Below are positions 12,683 to 24,659 of a DNA stretch of 64,000 nucleotides, one piece after another (the stretch's first letter is position 1; each line of letters opens with the position of its first letter). This stretch comes from Arabidopsis thaliana (Eukaryota; Streptophyta; Magnoliopsida; Brassicales; Brassicaceae). The notes under the pieces were generated by a model that saw only the letters and a list, made by a program, of their open reading frames with translations, had not been told where the DNA came from and ran no database searches. A program made the position numbers and the translations under genes. The stretch lies in assembly GCF_000001735.4 (NCBI RefSeq), contig NC_003071.7, forward strand, positions 10,781,151 through 10,845,150, given 5' to 3'.

Positions 12683-13984
12683 CGGAAGAAATACTAAATA
12701 AATGGTTAACTGTGAAGAATCGAACTAACCAAATGAATCAGAGAGATAATAAAGAGAATTCATTTTCATATGTCTGCAACACATATGACCTCTTTCTCTA
12801 TCTTTGCCACGAGTCTTCATGGAGGTAGAGCCACGAGGTTGAGACTTTTGTTGACATACTATTAAAATATGTACTAGTACTAATTTCTATTTGTCGTATC
12901 ACTACATTGTATAATGTTTGAAATCAGTCATCATGATTAGAATTATTTTGTTTTTTTCATTTCATGATGATGATGAGATTACTTTCAAAGAACTGTAGAT
13001 ATATTTTTGCCTATTTGGTATATAGAAGAATATACATAAGAAAATTACAAACTAGTAAACCAACAGAAGAGACCATGCATGATATCTTGCAAGTAGTAAC
13101 TATATCGACTTTTTAATTATCAATAACTCTGGAAACTCAAAGAAACACTGCAAGGTTTTCGAAATGCTAGCCTCCACCCATGACCATACGGTAAGTACTT
13201 TTAATAGAGAAATAAATCTGATAATCGACATTAATTTGGTAAAGGCCGTAAAGGACATGTGATTTCTTTTGCTTATATTGGATCGAAGGATCAAGGGCAT
13301 ATAATAATAATTCATGTCTTAGATAGTTAGATTGTTGTCTTGTTGGATATGAAATTAGTCTCTGTTTTTTTTTTATATAGTTTATTATGAATTTTATATT
13401 AATCTTATTTGTGTTTCTACGAATTTTTTTTATTTTAATAAAGAGGCATGATTTTTTTAGCTAGTGGCTTGGCATTTAGATATATCGGATCAGCCCTGCT
13501 ACTCATGCTGACCAACTGTCTTGCACAAAGACAATAGAACCGAGTCTAGCATTGGATTAGGAACATGAGATCTAAAAAACAGAATCAAGTAGGAGATGTC
13601 TATATATAAACAGATTTACCAAATGAATTGACAAGAAAAATAAGGATCAATGTGATTAGGTCTTTCTTGAATTTTCATCATTTATATTTAAATTGGGAAG
13701 TCATGGTAATCTTATGGTAAAGCAGAAAAATGTGCGAGTCTATGGCTTACACATGTCACATAAGCAAAAAATAAAACAAACATAAAAACTGGAATTTGTA
13801 GTTAAAATGAAATCCTTCTACTTCGGAATTTGTGGTGGTACATAGCTTAATATTACTATATTAGATACGCTTAAATAGGAGATACATCTACGTTATTATA
13901 TATATAGCTGCTACATGCCTACAGTAGGTTTAATTATCTATTTTACATTTTTAAAGCACTACCAATTCATTTCTATTATCGACG
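12683..13984. other. Intergenic between VAMP712 and the LCR gene
   Basis: Divergent promoter region. VAMP712 reads left and the cysteine-rich peptide gene reads right. It is AT-rich and contains a short open frame at 13100-13315 (-) without recognisable similarity. A TATA-like stretch, tattatatatatag, lies about 90 nt before the LCR start codon. Confidence 0.45.
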
Positions 13985-14889
13985 ATGAAGAAATACTTTC
14001 AACCCTCGTTCGTCATTTTGATTATCTTCACCGTTCTTGTGTTAGGTATGTATTTACATTTATAATTGTTTTATTATATCACCCATAATCGTTGTAGAAA
14101 TTTTACTTTATAAAAACTAGTTGACCAAAAAAGTTTAAATAGCATATTGAATTTAATATATTATTATCAACTCACCTATGCTATACAAATTTGTGTCAAA
14201 TCCTCTTTGTACAATATAGATTGCCATAGTATCAAGTTTAGCTTTTTCTATGTCTTAATACATACCATAGCTATCCCTAACAAACGGATCCCAATAATTA
14301 TTATTTTCAGAATTTCCTGATTCCGTAAAGTTCTATGGTCTTAACGCTTAACACATTATACAGAACTATTGTGACATGAATTGATTAAACATACTTCTAT
14401 TGATTCTAGTTTTTTCATCACCAATTCTTCTCTTTCCGCGCTGCATATATATAAATGTTTCAAAATACAGTTTTTTTCTGTTTTATAACTATTGATGTTA
14501 TATACTTTATCTCCATATAATTATAAAATTCAGTTACAACTGCATGCTTTTTAAGAAAAAAAATATTGAATCAAAAAATGCTTAATTGATGTTTTAAATC
14601 GCTTAATTATAATTTTAATATCCACATAAATATATATTTTCTTGAAAAAATAAATAAAATAGTATTTTTTTATATAGAGACTAACATATTATGTTTTAAA
14701 CATATGACAGGAGTGGTGGGAAATATGAGTGTTGACCAAAAAAGATGTTGGGCGACTCTAAAAGAAAACAATTGTGTTCACGATGAGTGTCGTTCCATGT
14801 GCTTAAAGAAAAATCCAAAAGGACATGGTAGATGCATTAAATCATCCAAGGGACGAATTATTTGTTTATGTGGTTACGATTGTCCTTAA
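13985..14889 (+). CDS. LCR14: Defensin-like low-molecular-weight cysteine-rich peptide
   Basis: Small secreted peptide of the plant LCR/defensin-like family. Exon 1 is 13985-14045 and exon 2 is 14711-14889, joined across a 665-nt intron with GT-AG ends in phase 1, giving 79 residues. This two-exon layout, signal peptide then mature peptide, is typical of the family. The signal peptide is a basic start (MKKYFQPS) plus a hydrophobic run ending near residue 23. The mature part has eight cysteines spaced C-x8-C-x4-C-x3-C-x10-C-x9-C-x-C-x3-C; the late C-x-C is the usual defensin-like feature. Exon 1 is too short for a simple ORF search. The peptide is likely extracellular; whether it serves in defence or pollen-pistil signalling cannot be told from the sequence. 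The symbol LCR14 rests on remembered gene order. Confidence 0.8.
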
Positions 14890-15521
14890 TAACTATTTAT
14901 TTACAATAAATCTCAAACCATACTCACCATTATTATTGTTATCATGTTACAATATAGATTTAAATATAGTAATACATCATCTATATATACTAGGTTTTGA
15001 ACCTAAACTACGTCTCCTTCATTTTCCACGACATCATCCATTGCAACTGTTATCTCTGATTGTTTTGGATTCGATTGCTTAAGTTTTCAACATTTCTAAG
15101 AGAGAAAAATCTTTCACTTCTAGAACTACATCCTCCTCCTCTCGTAGTAGCCATTGTGATTAGTACATGCAACAATAAATTTAAAGATTTTATGCAAAAA
15201 AGACCCTTAACTCATCCATATTAATACATGTGCTATCACTACCGGCTAGAATAAATCGAGGAAGACTACATACTTGCAGGTCCGGCCCAATACCCAAAAA
15301 GCATAGGTATATTGGGTTTCCAAAATTTTTAAATGTTTTAATAACAAAATTAGGCGTCAAAACGATTTGTTATTGCGAAAATAGATCCCACATTCTAAAT
15401 TTTCAGATTAAGTCTCAATTTTTTAAGTTTATCTATTTGACTAAAAATAGGCTCCACTTTTTAAAATTTGATCAAATTTTAAATTTTATCTAGAAAATCC
15501 ATTATAAAAAATTGTTTTGTA
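14890..15521. other. Intergenic, possible old transposon debris
   Basis: AT-rich sequence after the LCR gene. Around 15278-15330 it reads ggtccggcccaatacccaaa and then a degenerate AT-rich run, a pattern reminiscent of decayed DNA-transposon ends. I could not pair it with a second terminus. Confidence 0.3.
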
Positions 15522-16178
15522 CAGTAGAAACTCTATAAATTAATAATGTTGGGACCATGAAATTTTATTAATTTATAGTGATATTAATTTATAGAAGTAT
15601 TTACATAAAATACAATATTATATTCTTTTTAAAATGTTTCTTAGTTTAATTTTCTATTGCTTTGTTGTTTGCATATATAATTATGTTAGGTTTTTATTTT
15701 TCTTTGACTTCTTTAATTTATTTTTCGGCAAGATATTGTGTCTATATATCTACGATATTAACGTGAATGTAAACGTAAACATGAAGCTTAATCCAATTTC
15801 TCTTTACTCAAATCATAGCAATGATTTCTCAAATAAAAGATTTTACAAAATCAACTATGACAGATCAAATACGCAAATAGTTAATTATATGAATACAACA
15901 GAGATCATACCAGTTGTATAATAAACAGAGTTGTAATTGTAGCTTGAACAAAAATTTCATATAAAAATTAGTCTTAAAATATATACTTAAGATCTATGAT
16001 TATTAATTTATAATATTATTGAGACTATAATTTTACAGACGGATTTCAAAAAAACTATTATTTTATTATCTTATCGATTTTGGTTAATTTTTATATAAGC
16101 CCGACTTGGGACCGGCAAAATTTATTAATTTATCGTGTTTATTAATTTATCAAGTATTAATTTATAGAGTTTTTATTG
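15522..16178. mobile_element. Emigrant/pogo-like MITE with TA target duplication
   Basis: Non-autonomous DNA transposon of about 657 bp. The left end reads CAGTAGAAACTCTATAAATT and continues AATA. The right end, read on the complement, is CAATAAAAACTCTATAAATT and continues AATA. These 24-base terminal inverted repeats match with two mismatches. The element is flanked on each side by TA (15520-15521 and 16179-16180), the target duplication of Tc1/mariner/pogo elements. The repeats resemble those I recall for Arabidopsis Emigrant MITEs and the pogo-like Lemi1 element (CAGTAAAACCTCTATAAATT). Subterminal copies of ATTAATTTAT recur at both ends. No transposase frame is present, so it depends on an element elsewhere. 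Confidence 0.8.
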
Positions 16179-16448
16179 TATTGGGCTATTTATATATTTC
16201 TCAAGGCTGGCACTGAATTAATCGTGATAGGAAAAAACTCAAAATGAGTCTAAAGTTTTTACGTAGTGTAAACAACAAATTGGAGAATTTTTACTGCTCA
16301 TAGCTAGGGAATAAAAATCTGTAACTAAAAATTAAACTTAAGCATTTCCCATCTCTATTCCCGTAGTTTGTTTTTTTGGATCGGTGAATCGGAAACTCGA
16401 TCCCGTCTCCGATTTGTATGTGATCGGACGATCAGATTTGGTGAGATC

Positions 16449-19400
16449 ATGCAAAGACGGAGTCCACCGAAACATAGACACGATGGAGCATCGCCACTTC
16501 CACTGGGAATGGATTGGAGCCCTCCACCGCGTAATTGGGTGAGTGAGTTTCTGCAATTCACGACAACTTACGATTTTCTCTTTCTGAGAGATTCTTTGTT
16601 AGCTTCATGCTCTGTTATGGTTTAGCTACCACAATTTGATGTGTGAATGATTTTGCTATATGAAGAGGCAAGAGTTTTAAGGGACTACTAAGTTTGAAGT
16701 TTTGTGCAGAATGGTAGAGATACAATTTGGCCTCATGATTTTCGAACTGGATGGAGTTATTGTGTCACTATACCATCGTGGACACTTCTTTCAAAATCGA
16801 AAAATTCAGATCCTATAGTGGTAAATAAGTTTCGATCTCTCTCTCTACACAGTGTAGATTTTTCTATAGCTAGTTGTTGTTCTTATCGAAGTTGTGTATT
16901 TTCGTGAACTATTCCAAGGAACTCTTGCTCGATATATGTGACATTCTTGAGGTACAGTTTTACAGGGTTCAGGTAAGTGTGCAATCTCCAGAAGGTGTTA
17001 GCACAATGCGAGGAATTCTGAGGAGATTTAATGATTTTGTAAAGCTTTTAGCTGATGTAAGATTCTCTCAATCTTTCTCAACTCAATGATATTCAACATG
17101 ATTTGTAGTTGTTTTTGGTCAGTGTGATTCAAACAAGTTAACTGCAATGTGTTTTATGGCATATGATTTACAGCTCAAAAGAGCATTTCCTAGGAAAAGT
17201 TTTCCATCAGCTCCTCCTAAAGGATTTTTGCGTGTCAAAAGTAGAGATATGTTAGAAGAGGTATGCATTCTCTTGTGGAGCTATGTTGTTCTTTTCAAAT
17301 TTTCTCTCTTTCACGCTTTCCTGCTTTTGTGGTTCCTCAATCAAGAACATTTTGACGCAGGTTTCATGTAGAAGTATATGTAAAGTACTGTACTCAAGAA
17401 TTATATTACACTCATTTTAAAGATGTGGTGTTGTTGCAGAGAAGGTGCTCTCTGGAGGATTGGATGACGAAGTTGTTATCTGATATAGAATTGGCAAGAA
17501 GTGTTGTAGTTGCATCCTTCCTCGAACTAGAAGCTACTGCTAGGTCTGGTATGAGCCCATTATAGTATTACAGTTACCGTTTGATAAAGATTCTTAAAGG
17601 CAGTTAGTTAATCTATGTTTAAGTAAATGTGCTTAGTCTTTCACTATAATTTAAAGTTGAATTTTTTTTTGTTCCAGCATGCCAAGTTGTAGATCAGAAT
17701 GCTTCCGATTCCAATGATGATGGAAATAGCACAAGCTTGTCGTCTCTAGTTCACCCAAATTCTGGTGGCAGTTCTTTGCTCTCATCTGACTATGGCAGCG
17801 ATACTGCTTATGAAACATCTGAGCTCGGATCAGCAAGTTTAGGTCAGGATGATGTTTCTGAAACTGATACTGGAGATCTAACTTTGGATGAAGATCTGAC
17901 AAATCCAACAGAGAAGCTTGTAAAGTTTAGCATGTCCAACATTGACGAGGGACTGAGTATGAGTCAAACTATTATCGAGCAGCTAGAAGATTTTCCTAAG
18001 CACAGAGTCCATTTAGGATATGCCAATGATATCACAGAGACGAATTCGTACAATGGAAAAGCTTCTAAAGGTGTATTTCGAGCAAACAACGACTTACGGT
18101 GTCGCTCTGAATCAGAAACTAGTCACTCAGTGATGCATGATCGAAAGCTTTCTCTTGAGAGCGCTGACGGGGTTTCGTTACTAGCCGGTGAGACATCAAC
18201 CTCTAGTATCTTGAGCTCCATTGTACATAGCCAGCTGGATGTTAATCATGATATATCTGTTGGTAACCTGGAGATACCGGGTAATGGACGAATAGTTCTC
18301 CCGCTGAAAATGCATAGTAAATTAAATAGGATTCTATTAACTATGAATGAGAGACTTCTCAATTCAAAAACAGACATGGAGGATCTTATAGCGAGACTAA
18401 ATCAAGAGACAGCGGTGAAGGAATATCTGAACAGAAAGGTACATGATTGAAAATAATAGTACATCTGTTTTCAAGTTTGTTGGTAATGAAATCTGCGCTT
18501 CTTCCTTTACTCTTCATGCGAATGTCATATATGTAATCTTGGTTTTCCTGTTCAGGTTGATGATCTGGAAGTGGAACTTGAAACTACTAAACAGAGAAAC
18601 AAAGAGAATTTGGAGCAAGCTTTGATGACCGAGAGACAGAGTGTTACCAAGATGCAGTGGGATATGGAAGAACTCAGGCAAAAAACTTTTGAGATGGAAC
18701 TGAAGTTAAAGTCAAAAGAGGTATTGAAATTTGAAATAGTTCCATCTCAATCACATTCTTTCCACAATTAAGCAAGTTCACATCGAGCGAGTAATTTATA
18801 TCTAGCAAAGTAACTTACTGACACCTGCAAACTAATACAGGATGGGAGTTCAGATTCTAAGACGTCAGGAAACTCAACAATCTCTGAGAGCCATGAGCTG
18901 TTACAAGAAATGGATGCCACAAAACAGCAACTGGAAGATCTTTCTAGACGGTATGTTGAACTGGAGGCAAAATCAAAGGCAGACATAAAAGTGCTTGTCA
19001 GAGAGGTCAAATCCCTGAGACGTTCACATATGGAAATGGAAAAGGAACTGACTCGATCGCTGACAGAGAAGTCTGACACTGAGGTAAATCTTAAGCTTGT
19101 AAATAAAAAGCATTATATTATTGCTTGCATCATCCGCTTGTGGTAAATGTATATGATCCTACAGAAAGAACATCAAAACATACTGAAACATGTTTAATTT
19201 TTTCAGAAACTCCTCCAACAGGAAAGGATAATAGTCGAGAACACGCTAGAAGCAAGAAGAAGGCTGTATAGTGACTGTGAAATTCTCCACGACAGGCTTA
19301 AAGTGAACAACACAAACTTGTCAATGGATGAGTCCAGTAACAACAGAGAAGACTTATCTGAAGTATCAAATGCCTTGCAAGATCAGATTGAGGTAAGCTA

Positions 19401-19606
19401 TTGGTGCATCTCCTTTAATATCTGTAGCAAGAAAAATCGTATTCAAATGTTTACATTCGATAACCATGGCTCAAAATCGCCAAGCTGGATTCCTCGTTTT
19501 AAATTTGAAAGTGGCATATTTTCAGGCGCAACTGCTGTTAGGGTTTGATGAGACTGCTTCTGAGGATGAGCTGAGGAAGATAATGGCAGATATGTATGAG
19601 GACTGA
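16449..19606 (+). CDS. EREL2: PX-domain endosomal Rab effector-like protein
   Basis: Phox-homology protein of the EREX/EREL group, which binds phosphoinositides on endosomes and works with RAB5-type GTPases in vacuolar trafficking. Ten exons: 16449-16538, 16710-16820, 16958-17056, 17174-17260, 17440-17548, 17678-18438, 18556-18720, 18841-19083, 19207-19392 and 19526-19606. All introns are GT-AG and the product is 643 residues. The PX domain lies at about residues 35-140 and includes the basic pocket around [10 protein letters not shown] and the proline-rich PPKGFL loop. A serine- and acid-rich linker encoded by exon 6 follows, then a long coiled coil from exon 6 to exon 9. Chosen start: the first ATG in frame with the PX domain, giving a short basic-proline leader. 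Family is firm; the EREL2 name comes from memory of AT2G25350. Confidence 0.9.
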
Positions 19607-20240
19607 GGAGAATATCAAATTGAGAAAACATTTGAATTCCGCAATGCAGGTTAAGAGCTCTGTGAAAGAGGAAAACGAAAAACGCAGAAGGTGAAGAGCT
19701 TATAGAATAGATATACCATGTACAGAGAAAAGTAGAGCAGAAAGTTGGTTAGTGACGTAAATCCCTTATTTTGAATATGCGAGTCAGATTCTTCTTTATG
19801 TAATTAATTGATGTATATGCACACACATGTCTACATCAGATCACCTAATCCATTGTAAAATTCGAAACCATCAGTGTCATTGTTTCTTGTTCACCAAAAA
19901 CAACTACCATCCATCACTCATGGTCCACAGAGCAGTCGTTGAAAATCAGTGAAAGAAGTGTCATTTTGTCCCAAAAAAAAAGGAAGGACGAAGGAGACTT
20001 TTTAGTTGACCAAATCATATGGATCTACTAAACCGAAATAAACCACTCATAACCATTATAGTAAATTACTTGGTTCGGAGTTTTTAATTTCCGATCGTCT
20101 TCAACATCACCAAAGCAAAAAACTTTAGGGTTTTAGTGTTTTTTAGGGTTCTTCTTTCTCTCTACCTCTCAGTTCTGCTTTTGCTCTGTCTCCCTTCATT
20201 GGATAAATCAATTGGTGTTGTTAGCGAAGAAATAAGAAAG
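19607..20240. promoter_or_regulatory. Intergenic with telo-box promoter of RRP40
   Basis: This holds the 3' UTR of EREL2 and the promoter of RRP40. An exact telo-box core, TTAGGGTTT, lies at 20125-20133. A near match, TTAGGGTTC, follows at 20143-20151, then a CT-rich leader. Telo-boxes are common in plant ribosome and RNA-processing gene promoters, which fits the next gene. Confidence 0.55.
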
Positions 20241-22441
20241 ATGGGTACTGAAGTTTCTACCTCGCCGACAAGCCTCATTGATCAGACTGTTGTGCGTATT
20301 TTCTACTAAAACCTCTGCTTCTTTGATTATCGTTTTAGATTGGGATTACATTGAAAGATTAAGTTTTGTGAGATGGGTTTCAGGTTCCAGGTGATGTTGT
20401 TCTCGATTTATCAAACATGACTAACCAAACAATCAAACTCGGCAGTGGTCTCCGTCAGGTTTTTAACTTTCTCAAAATCACTTGTTCCAAATCTTCGATC
20501 ATTTTTTTGGAGTTTGAAATTTGTTGTGTTGAGTGTATGAATGAATTAATGAATGTTTTGCTCATTATTAAACAAGTTATGTTGAATTTTGGATCTTGCA
20601 TTGGCATTTGAGGAATAAACTTAATTTGGAATCTACAGTTTGCTTTTTGTTGGGCTTGCAAGGCTAGAAGATTGACATATGATTTTGAGGTTTTTTCAGG
20701 ATAATGAGGTGATATCTGTTATGAGAGCTGGGAAGTTGAGGTACTCTAAGCCAAATAAGTATTGGGTGGAAAGTTCTCATAAAAGGGTGAGAACTAATTA
20801 GTTTCTTGCTGGTTGTATTTTGCAATAAATTGGTACCTTTTTCCTGATATCTCCTAGCTCTACTAGTTATTCGATTGTTCATCTGCGCTTAACTTGTCGA
20901 AAAAGTGGTGGTTTTGCTCTCTAGTTTGAAGAATTACTCCATGTTACTCGATTTTGACTCTGTTATTATGTTTTTTTTGCAGTATGTACCTCGTCCTGAG
21001 GATCATGTTCTTGGCATTGTGGTAGATTGTAAAGGAGAAGTAAGTACTCTAAAGACGATCCTTAAATTTTTGTTAGAGATCCTTTTCCCTTGGACCCTCT
21101 GAATCAAGCATTTTTTCTCTGTATACAGTTCATTTAATGCAAAAATCATGTATAAAGAATATTGATTTCGGTTGTGCTCTATCATTATCCAACTTCTATC
21201 ATTGCTCAGCTTGTTTGTTAGTTACATGTATATGTTAATAAATACTTGAGATCATGGATAAAGAAAACGGCATAAGCCTTTATTTAGAGTGTTGCCCCTA
21301 GAGTTCTCAGCCAAAGTCATGTTGCATGTAACAAAGTAGATCATAATATTTTGAAAATCGTTTTGACACATGTTTCATTGCAGAACTATTGGATAGACAT
21401 TAAAGGACCACAATTGGCTCTTTTGCCTGTGCTTGCATTTGAAGGAGCAAACAGAAGAAATTATCCCAAGTTTGAGGCAAGTACCTTCTGAATATACTTC
21501 TTCAATCTGAACCATCATCAAAATAGTCTCTAGCTGGTAACTGCATTCAGTTGTTTGAGATGTTAGTATTGCCATTACAGTGTATTGAGAATTTCCCTGG
21601 AAATTACAATGGCTTGTGTGTGATATTGAAAGGATCCAGTACTTCATTGGTTTGTTTATGAGCATAATAGGCACTTTTACTTCGTCTGGAGTTGAGCTCA
21701 TCAACTCTATTTCAAGTGGATTCGCTGTATTAAGTGATAACATAGTGATCACGTGTTTTTGGGAGTTGTGACAATTTGTTGATACAGGTAAGCACTCTGC
21801 TTTATACTCGGGTTGTGAAGACAAACACAGGAATGAACCCGGAGCTGTCATGTGTAGACGGTTAGTCCATCCATTCTTTTTTCTCACAAAGTTTAAAAAG
21901 TTAAATCATTTCCTTGTTTCTCCGCATTAATTGTTTAGACTAAGCAATTGCTGACTAGAATTGTTGGACAATGTAATAGAAAGTGGAAAGGCTGCAGGAT
22001 TTGGTCCCTTAAAAGATGGTTTCATGTTTGAAACTTCAACTGGTTTATCTAGAATGTGAGTTTCACTCTTATTCCTTTATTTTTCTTCTAGATGAAGTGG
22101 CCTCTTCTCGACTTTTTCTCACTCTTACACTTTGTTCTTATTAGGTTGTTGAGTTCACCAACTTGCCCGGTCCTTGAAGCTCTTGGAAAGAAACTCTCGT
22201 TTGAGACTGCGTTTGGCTTAAATGGGAGATGTTGGGTAAGAAAAACAGTGATTGCTTCTTAAGAATCCAAACAATGCAACTGGAAATCGCATGGTTAATA
22301 TCTTCTGTCTGGTTTCAGGTGCATGCGGCTGCTCCTCGTATAGTGATTATCGTCGCCAATGCGTTGATGAATTCTGAAACTTTAAGCGGGACACAACAGA
22401 GAATCATGGTAGAGAAATTGCTGGAGAAAATTTCAGACTGA
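20241..22441 (+). CDS. RRP40: Exosome cap subunit RRP40 (S1-KH)
   Basis: RNA-binding subunit of the 3'-5' exosome, probably AT2G25355. Nine exons: 20241-20291, 20384-20458, 20700-20786, 20983-21039, 21384-21476, 21788-21860, 21980-22055, 22145-22235 and 22319-22441, giving 241 residues. The N-terminal part begins VVPGDVVLDL. The S1-like barrel includes YVPRPEDHVLGIVVDCKGE. The C-terminal KH domain carries the G-x-N-G-x-x-W signature (GLNGRCW) typical of RRP4/RRP40. Intron 5 begins with GC (TTTGAG|GCAAGT). The nearest GT would shift the frame out of the conserved NPELSCVD segment, so GC-AG is the only sensible reading. The protein acts in nucleus and cytosol as part of the exosome cap. Distinction from RRP4 rests on length and overall similarity. 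Confidence 0.88.
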
Positions 22442-22796
22442 AAAGTGTGTTGTATGCTTAACAGTATCACTACTTTATAAAAGAAACGTTTTAATTCGCA
22501 TCTCTTTTTTTAGTATGTAGACTACACTCATATGTTTCTCTTTGAGATAAAAACAAACCAAGATTAAAATTTAAAAGAAACAACATGATTCGTCTAACGA
22601 TAAATTGATAAGTTTTGGGAGATGGATTAGAGGAACTAGGGTTTGGCAATATTAATTGAAAAATCAATCGATACCAATACAATAACAGTTACAAACATTA
22701 CGGTGCCTTCATAGCAAAGCAATTAATAAGAATTTATTTGACAACTTCTCTCTTATATATAAGTCTTCAGATTTTCCTACTTGAAACCAAAACGAC

Positions 22797-23098
22797 ATGG
22801 AGAGACGCGATCAAGACTTGAGTTACTAAAAACGGCGACTAGATTCTACCATAACCGGAGATTTCCCAAACCCTAAAGGCGAGGGTTGTTCTACAGTCGT
22901 CCTATCCGACTCTGCTGTGAAGAAGTTTTCAGACAATGTCGTCTACAGATTGTACACCAAGGGTTTGGTGGTGGAAGGTAAGGAAAAGACCGTGAAGTCT
23001 GGATTAGAGTTGCGATTTGCGATGAGAAGGAGAATTTGTTGTATGAGATTAAAGAATCACTAAGCGACACTAAGATTAGCTGCATAGAAGTAGAGAGC
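22797..23098 (+). pseudogene. Broken RNase H-like first exon of the first RBR gene
   Basis: This stretch aligns with the intact first exon of the third family member (29212 onward), starting at its own ATG at 22797. Codon 11 is a TAA where the paralogue has CAA. A one-base deletion near 23005 (ggattagagttgcg against ggatttggggttgcg in the second copy) also shifts the frame. After the shift the frame is again that of the RNase H-like domain, so only the last third of the domain can be translated with the downstream RBR exons. Confidence 0.75.
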
Positions 23099-24452
23099 AT
23101 GGCACTGATTCGTGGGTTAAGAGAATCCTTCGATTTGGGGATCAGACAAGTCGTGGTTTATTGCGATGACCAACTGCTTTACCAATATGTAAGTGTTTTC
23201 TCTTCTTTGTTATTGCTTTAGTTTAGTTCTTGAAGTGTGGAAATAGTTAGAGGCCAGATTGGTGATTTTGCATGTTAGAATATACTTTGAATTCTTTGGA
23301 ATGATGATATAATGTCTTGGTTTTAATGAGAGTGAATTCTGATTTACATTACAGATTGTTGGTCGAGGGAAGATTAAGAAGAAGGTTGTCCATCTTGTGG
23401 ACGAATTTCAACTTCTTCTAGAAGAGATGACCTATACTGACGCTGATTTGATTGCCCTTAACGATGTTAATTTTGCTTTTAAACTTGCAAGAGAAGCCAT
23501 AGTTTCAAGGGACGATGTGAAGGCAGAGATATGTAGCATTTGTTTTGAAGAAACCGAGGGCGAGCGCATGTTCTTTACCACGGAAAAATGCGTTCACCGT
23601 CATTGCTTTCCTTGTGTGAAACAGTATGTGGAAGTGAAGCTCCTAAGCGGAACTGTGCCCACATGCCTTGATGATGGATGCAAGTTTAAGCTCACCCTTG
23701 AAAGCTGTAGCAAGGTTTTGACATTAGAGCTGATTGAGATGTGGAAACAAAAGATGAAAGAGGACTCGATTCCCGCTGCAGAGAGAATCTATTGCCCATA
23801 TCCAAACTGCTCAATGCTAATGTCCAAAACCGAGCTTTCTAGTGAATCCGACCTATCCAATGACCGTTCTTGTGTCAAATGTTGTGGACTCTTCTGCATT
23901 GATTGCAAAGTACCATCACATTCTGATTTGTCGTGTGCTGAGTACAAAAAACTTCACCATGACCCTCTAGTTGATGAGTTGAAGCTAAAGTCTCTAGCAA
24001 AGGACAAAAAATGGCGTCAGTGTAAAATGTGTAGGCACATGATCGAACTTTCTCATGCCTGCAACCACATGACTTGCAGGTATATATTTATTTAACTCGA
24101 TTATTCTACATCATTCGAGTACTTTCATTTCGTAATGTTAAACTTTGTGCATTCATTGTGTAGATGTGGATATCAGTTTTGTTACCAATGTGAGGTTGAA
24201 TGGAAGAATGACCAAAAGACTTGCTCTTCTGGTTGCCTACTAACGGGACATGGTTATTATGATGATTATGATTATAATGAACCGGAATATGATTTTGAAG
24301 TAGATACATGTAATTACTATTCTGATGAAGAAGGTCGTCGTTGGCCTAGCTATGAAGAATATATTGATCAGCAAATGGCAAATCCAAAAATGATGTTAAC
24401 TTTCTTATTTACTCCTTTGTTTCTTAAACTTGCACTGTATTGTTGTATTTGA
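23099..24452 (+). CDS. RBR (RING-IBR-RING) ubiquitin ligase-like, N-terminus lost
   Basis: First of three tandem RNase H-RBR genes, probably AT2G25360. The first usable ATG is at 23099, inside the remnant of the RNase H-like domain. Exons: 23099-23188, 23355-24079 and 24164-24452, about 367 residues. RING1 is complete (CSICFEE, then C-x-H-x2-C-x2-C). The IBR and RING2 follow; RING2 has the HMTC motif that carries the catalytic Cys in RBR enzymes, and it is split by the second intron. An acidic Asp/Tyr-rich tail follows the TCSSGC zinc ligands. A fourth exon is present near 24473, but its acceptor reads AAG instead of CAG, and a deletion of about 14 bases relative to the second copy brings a TGA straight after the shared DDQDV segment. 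The protein is therefore predicted to stop in the retained intron. E3 activity is possible because the RBR zinc ligands are intact. Confidence 0.6.
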
Positions 24453-24659
24453 CTTTGTTATATGGTTCTTGAAGCTATGACGCGCCGAGAGATGATCAGG
24501 ATGTGGAATACTGAGCAGTTTTTCAGTGAAGAAGAGAATGCTGATGGAAATGATGACAATTGGGACGACTACAACAATTATGGCGGTTTAACTGTTTTCT
24601 GGAGGCTTTGATGAGAACTTTTTCAGGGATTATTATTCTCTTTAATTTCTGCTTGGATC

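Noticed and set aside
13100-13315. Minus-strand 71-codon frame before the LCR gene
   Set aside because: No similarity, no signal peptide with paired cysteines, and no promoter context.
15278-15330. CCGGCCC-containing transposon terminus
   Set aside because: No partner terminus could be found nearby.
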